Shown: in pieces, positions 60,445-64,000 of the stretch | How the letters are laid out: the number at the start of each line of letters is the position of its first letter | How positions within the stretch are numbered: position 1 is the stretch's first letter | Source: Variovorax sp. WS11 | GTDB taxonomy: Bacteria > Pseudomonadota > Gammaproteobacteria > Burkholderiales > Burkholderiaceae_C | Length of the DNA: 64,000 bases | Assembly: GCF_010499245.1 (NCBI RefSeq) | Contig: NZ_JAAGOW010000003.1 | Location: 1-64,000 of the forward strand | Direction of reading: 5' to 3' | Position numbers and translations under genes: made by a program | Notes under the pieces: generated by a model | Told to the model about the DNA's origin: nothing | What the model saw: the letters and a program-made list of their open reading frames with translations, nothing else | The model's database searches: none

Positions 60445-60777
60445 TCAGGTGGTGATGCGGTGATGCGGCCGCGGCACCATCGCGCCGGGCAGTCCACCCT
60501 TGAACAGGCGGTTGATCTGGCGCATCTGGCGCCGGGCGGCGGCCTCGCCATCGACCGCGCTCAGGGCGGTCAGCACGTCCTGGCGCAGGTACCAGAGCGC
60601 TTCCATGTCGCCGGCGAACCGAACGCGCTGGGCCACGCGCTGGGCGCCATGGCCGCCATGGTTCTGCAACAGCGACAGCATGGCATTGCGAATCTGTCCC
60701 ATTTGGCGTTCCGTCGAGCGGCGCAAGCCCAGAAACGGGAACGACAGAACGCGAAGAATACTTTGGATTAGTGTCAT
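60445..60777 (-). CDS. Hypothetical protein, small and basic
   Basis: A 110-residue protein of unknown function (MTLIQSILRVLSFPFLGLRR...). It has an N-terminal amphipathic or membrane-associated segment followed by a basic helical region (QMGQIRNAMLSLLQNHGGHG, AARRQMRQINRLFKGGLPGA). I choose the ATG at 60777; an ATG at 60843 would add 22 residues of doubtful value. No domain is recognised. Codon usage looks native. It is a single-gene unit ending at the shared terminator. Confidence 0.6.
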   Translation of the reverse strand: MTLIQSILRVLSFPFLGLRRSTERQMGQIRNAMLSLLQNHGGHGAQRVAQRVRFAGDMEALWYLRQDVLTALSAVDGEAAARRQMRQINRLFKGGLPGAMVPRPHHRITT

Positions 60778-61078
60778 GTCACGAAGGCAGTTGCCAGGAG
60801 CCCAGAGGATTACAACGTTAAGGCCGAGAATCGCGCCGCACAAGGGAGGCCGTCAGATTTCATGTTCAAAAACAACATACTTCACAAATCTGTTCATGCA
60901 CTGGACGAAGAAGTGATACATAAGTTGTAATGACGACATTCATCGTACGTACAGCAATGTTTCCGGATGAAAATGCAAATCGCCCGGCCCCGCAATGGAT
61001 TGGATTGAATCCTCTCCGGAGCGTTTGCGCCGTGCTTTGCCATAATCCTTTCGGCGCGAGCTACCAAAAATTGCACAA
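60778..61078. other. AT-richer intergenic region before the cyclase-FHA gene
   Basis: About 300 bases with visibly lower GC than the window. CATAAT at 61041-61046 is a possible -10 element for the cyclase gene, but no matching -35 stands at 16-18 bases. I see no clear operator, small RNA or open frame of note. Confidence 0.35.
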
Positions 61079-62026
61079 ATGACCGGTCATCCCACTGTCG
61101 TTTTCGCTGACCTGACGGGGAGCACGCGGGTCTTCGAGGCCATGGGCAATGCCAGGGCCACCGAAACCGTGACTCGGCTGATCCAGTGGATCGGCGGCGT
61201 CTGCGAGGCGCACGGCGGCCGTGTCGTCAAATCGCTGGGTGATGGCGTGTTTGCAATATTTACCAACGGCATTAACGCGACCCGCGCCGTGCTCGAGCTC
61301 CAGCGCAATCACCAGAAGCGCCTGCAGACCTGGCCGGCCCCGCTGCGCATGGAACTGCAGATCGGCGTGGCGAGCGGTGACGTGGTCGAAGTCGACGGCG
61401 ACTGCTATGGCGATGCCGTCAACCTGGCGTCCCGGCTCAGCGACCTGGCCGGCCCGAGCCAGATCTGGGCCACCGAGTCGGTCATCGACCAGCTGCAGGG
61501 CGGCGAGGTGCGGCATCGCAGCCTCGGCCCGATCAATATCCGCGGCAAGAGCGAGATGCCGGTCGTGCACCGCATCGACTGGCAGGACGAGGTCACCGAA
61601 TTCCTCACCATGCCGGCCTCGCTCCCCGTGTCCGCGCGCGTGGCCGATTCCTCCTTCGGGCAGATCGAGCTCGCCTGGCTCGATGTGCGCTCCATGTTCC
61701 GCGCCGCCGAGCTGCCCATCCACCTGGGCCGCGTGGACGAGGCGCAGTTCGTCGTCAACGATCCGCGCGTGTCGCGGCTGCATGCGCGCATCGAGGCGCG
61801 GCAGGGCAGCTGCGTGCTGGTCGACATCAGCACCTACGGGACCTGGGTCCGCTTCCACGGCACCGCCGGCGCCAGCGGCGAGATCGCGCTGCGGCGCGAC
61901 GAATGCGTGCTGCACGGCAGCGGCGAAATCGGGCTGGGCGCGCCGCTGAGCGACTTCAGCGCACCGACCATCTCCTTCAACACCACCGGCGGCAACGTGC
62001 TGCTCGCGCGGCGCGAAGCGCGCTGA
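61079..62026 (+). CDS. Class III adenylate/guanylate cyclase with FHA domain
   Basis: A 315-residue protein. Residues 1-170 are a class III cyclase catalytic domain, with metal-binding Asp11 (VVFADLTGSTR) and Asp55 (KSLGDGVFAIF) and the DCYGDAVNLASRLSDLA stretch near residue 110. Residues about 200-315 contain an FHA-like phosphothreonine-binding domain (LGRVDEAQFVVNDPRVSRLH, ARIEARQGSCVLVDISTYGT). The pair suggests that cyclic nucleotide synthesis is guided by binding a phosphorylated partner protein. It is a single-gene unit. Confidence 0.88.
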   Translation: MTGHPTVVFADLTGSTRVFEAMGNARATETVTRLIQWIGGVCEAHGGRVVKSLGDGVFAIFTNGINATRAVLELQRNHQKRLQTWPAPLRMELQIGVASGDVVEVDGDCYGDAVNLASRLSDLAGPSQIWATESVIDQLQGGEVRHRSLGPINIRGKSEMPVVHRIDWQDEVTEFLTMPASLPVSARVADSSFGQIELAWLDVRSMFRAAELPIHLGRVDEAQFVVNDPRVSRLHARIEARQGSCVLVDISTYGTWVRFHGTAGASGEIALRRDECVLHGSGEIGLGAPLSDFSAPTISFNTTGGNVLLARREAR

Positions 62027-62123
62027 CGCCGCGGCGGCGGATCGCCCGCCGTGCCGCGCTGATATTCCTTGGCAAGCCGGGCGGCTGCGTCCAACATGGC
62101 GGGTTCTGCCTTCCGCCGTGCCC

Positions 62124-63512
62124 ATGCTGCCACCCTTCGATCCCTGGCTGACGAGCCGCATCGCCCTCGATGCGGCCGCGGCCTCGCATGCCGGCGCGCA
62201 GGGGCTGGCCGAGCGGCAGGCGCGGCGGCTGACCGACCTTTTGCGCGCCGCCGTGCGTGGATCGGCCTTCTATCGCCAGCGGTTCCAGGGGCTGGACCCT
62301 GCCCACGCGCGGCTGGACGAGCTACCGATCGTGCGCAAGGCCGAGCTGATGCACGCCTTCGACGATTGGGTCGCCGACCCGGCGCTGCGCCTCGATGCGC
62401 TGCGCCGCTTCACCGCCGACCGCTCCCGCATCGCCGATCCCTTCGCCGGCCGCTATGTGGTGTGGGAGAGCTCGGGCAGCAGCGGCGAGCCGGGCATCTT
62501 CGTGCAGGACGCCCACGCCATGGCGGTCTACGACGCACTGGAGTACCTGCGCCGGCCGGCGGCGCGCTCGCTGGAGCGCCTGATGAACCCCTTCGGGCTG
62601 GGCGAGCGCATCGTCTTCGTCGGCGCGACCGGCGGGCATTTCGCGAGCACGGTTTCGATCGAGCGGCTGCGGCGGCTCAACCCGGCCCTCTCGATGAGCC
62701 TGCGCAGCGTCTCCTTTTTACAGTCCTCCGAGGCGCTGGCGGCCCAGCTCGACGCCCTGCGCCCCACCGTCGTCACCACCTATCCCAGCGTGGCGCTGCT
62801 GCTGGCCGAGGAGCGCCTGGCCGGCCGGCTGCATGCGGTGCCGCGGGAGATATGGACCGGCGGCGAGGAGTTGTCGGCGACGCGGCGCGGCTTCGTGCAG
62901 CAGGCGCTGGGCTGCCCGGTGGTCGACAACTACGGCGCCTCGGAATTCCTCACCCTGGCCAGCGAATGCCGCCAGGGCCGGCTCCATCTCAACAGCGACT
63001 GGGCGATCCTCGAATCGGTGGACGCGCAAGGGCGTGCGGTCCCGCCGGGCGAGTTCGGGGCCAGCTCGCTGCTGACCAACCTCGCCAACCATGTGCAGCC
63101 GCTGATCCGCTACGAGCTCGGGGACCGCGTGCGGCAGGACCCCGCGGCTTGCCCCTGCGGCTCCGCCTTGCCCGTGATCGAGGTGGAAGGCCGCAACGAC
63201 GACGCGCTGCGCCTTGGCCGGCCAGGCAAGCGCGCCGTGTACGTGCCCGCGCTGGCGGTGAGCACGGTGCTGGAGGACGATGCGGGCCTCTTCGATTTCC
63301 AGCTGGTTCAGCAGGGCCCCTGCGAGCTGCTCCTGCGCACCGGCCTGCAAGGCAAGGCGGCGGTCGAGGGCCTGCGCCGCGCGCGCATCGCGCTGTCGGC
63401 CTACCTGCTGAGCCTGGGCGCCGACGGCGTGCACATCCACTGCAAGAGCGGCGAGCGCGAGTGCCGCGGCGCCAGCGGTAAGGTGCAGCGCGTGCGGGTC
63501 GAAACGGCTTGA
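62124..63512 (+). CDS. PaaK/CapK-like adenylate-forming enzyme
   Basis: A 462-residue member of the adenylate-forming superfamily similar to phenylacetate-CoA ligases but shorter at the C-terminus. Visible features are the P-loop-like SSGSSGEPGIFVQD near residue 120, IWTGGEELSATRRGFVQQAL, the core motif VVDNYGASEFLTLASEC near residue 275 and RYELGDRV, followed by CPCGSALPVIEVEGR. It probably activates an aryl or fatty carboxylate as the acyl-AMP, possibly onward to CoA. A GTG at 62118 is an alternative start two codons upstream. The substrate is unknown and no catabolic cluster surrounds it. Confidence 0.78.
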   Translation: MLPPFDPWLTSRIALDAAAASHAGAQGLAERQARRLTDLLRAAVRGSAFYRQRFQGLDPAHARLDELPIVRKAELMHAFDDWVADPALRLDALRRFTADRSRIADPFAGRYVVWESSGSSGEPGIFVQDAHAMAVYDALEYLRRPAARSLERLMNPFGLGERIVFVGATGGHFASTVSIERLRRLNPALSMSLRSVSFLQSSEALAAQLDALRPTVVTTYPSVALLLAEERLAGRLHAVPREIWTGGEELSATRRGFVQQALGCPVVDNYGASEFLTLASECRQGRLHLNSDWAILESVDAQGRAVPPGEFGASSLLTNLANHVQPLIRYELGDRVRQDPAACPCGSALPVIEVEGRNDDALRLGRPGKRAVYVPALAVSTVLEDDAGLFDFQLVQQGPCELLLRTGLQGKAAVEGLRRARIALSAYLLSLGADGVHIHCKSGERECRGASGKVQRVRVETA

Positions 63513-63699
63513 TGCGGGGGAGGGCATCCACTAGGAGTCCGCGCGGCAGAAGTTTTTCTGCGCGGAGGTGAGCCCCGCGTTGAGTTCGTGCACGGCGAGG
63601 AAGGGTTGGCGCTGCGCCTTGGCTGTTCCTGAAGCTCCCGGACAGGGTCTATTTGGCCTGCCGGAGGCGAGGGGCACGCGTGTGCCCCCACTGTGGACC
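63513..63699. other. Non-coding gap before the transposase, possibly containing the IS left end
   Basis: About 190 bases without a gene. A bulged hairpin lies at 63539-63565 and a short GGGGCAC/GTGCCCC hairpin at 63671-63688. Neither has a following T-run. One of them may mark the end of the insertion sequence, but I cannot define the terminal repeat without the other end. Confidence 0.35.
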
Positions 63700-64000
63700 T
63701 TATCTGACCATCAAGGTGCTCATGCGCCGCAGGTTCAGCGCCAGGCACACGAGCTTGAACTCGGCCTTGACCTTGTTCAATCCCCGCAGGCTGAACTGCC
63801 GGAAGCCCAGCACGCTCTTGATCCACCCGTTGGGCGCCTCCACGATCCACTTCCTCTTGCGGTAGGCCGCTTGGCCTGGTGGCGTCTTCAGCCTGGCATC
63901 CATCGCTGCAGTGCGCGGGTATTGTTCGGCGTCGATGTCCAGCGCCTGCTTGCCCTCTCGGCCCAATGCCACGATCAGCTCGCTCGGGCTGTCCTTGAGC
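63700..64000 (-). mobile_element. IS1182-like transposase, 3' part, running off the right edge
   Basis: The minus strand encodes the last 100 residues of a DDE transposase: the open frame continues to the window end. The terminal sequence YRKRKWIVEAPNGWIKSVLG then RGLNKVKAEFKLVCLALNLR is the usual C-terminus of IS1182/ISL3-like transposases in proteobacteria. The 5' part and right end of the element are beyond 64000. The left terminal inverted repeat was not identified with confidence; a GGGGCAC/GTGCCCC hairpin at 63671-63688 is nearby. Confidence 0.75.

Noticed and set aside
63539..63565. Rho-independent terminator after the PaaK-like gene
   Set aside because: The stem is bulged, the T-run is in the loop and no T-run follows.

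Overview
The window is high-GC bacterial chromosome. Gene content and order suggest a betaproteobacterium of the order Burkholderiales, most likely Comamonadaceae (a Variovorax-like organism). The clues are the rimP-nusA-infB-rbfA-truB-typA block, the smpB/ratA/rnfH/guaB/guaA neighbourhood, a cyoABCD-SURF1-RegB/RegA block, a TadA fused to an alpha/beta hydrolase, and YejABEF next to fabI. The genus is an inference; no rRNA is present. Most of the sequence is densely packed genes, many overlapping by 1-17 bases, so operons are the rule.

Layout. 1-7.0 kb: start of fabI (leaving the window), a complete YejABEF-type peptide importer, and a YbfB-type transporter gene broken by two frameshifts. 7.0-16.3 kb: the translation/transcription housekeeping operon behind a structured leader, then a DMT exporter. 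16.4-19.7 kb: a His-rich YXWGXW secreted protein, an ECF sigma/anti-sigma/lipoprotein group, a hexapeptide acyltransferase and smpB. 19.8-24.9 kb: a catabolic cassette (AraC regulator, SDR, StyA-like monooxygenase, flavin reductase, dienelactone hydrolase-SnoaL fusion). It matches the iif indole-to-anthranilate pathway and sits between smpB and ratA. 24.9-30.3 kb: ratA, rnfH, guaB, guaA, then a decayed island scar bounded by imperfect copies of the guaA 3' end.

30.3-39.1 kb: a cyclase-AAA-TPR signalling protein, an SGNH hydrolase, a 1264-residue protein that reads as a DyP-type heme peroxidase fused to a cytochrome P450, and pcm. 39.1-45.8 kb: cyoABCD quinol oxidase, SURF1 and a RegB/RegA redox two-component pair in one minus-strand block. 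46-51.7 kb: an MHS-type transporter, ThpR ligase, a tandem pair of TPR proteins, an alpha/beta hydrolase with a LuxR-type HTH, a DUF72 protein, and a REP-like palindrome beside a MauG-like gene remnant. 51.7-60.4 kb: a GH3 lipoprotein, a FixL/FixJ-type pair with a palindromic candidate operator before a GlcG/HbpS-like gene, an ankyrin protein, a PaiB-like protein, the TadA-hydrolase fusion and an LD-carboxypeptidase closed by a bidirectional terminator. 60.4-64 kb: a hypothetical protein, a cyclase-FHA protein, a PaaK-like adenylating enzyme and the 3' end of an IS1182-like transposase running off the edge.

The two items most worth attention are the DyP-P450 fusion (34360-38154) and the iif-like cassette (19822-24850). 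The DyP-P450 architecture recalls fungal Ppo/linoleate diol synthases, which also pair a heme peroxidase with a P450, but here the peroxidase is of the DyP class. All functional calls rest on reading motifs and gene order; no database search was run.
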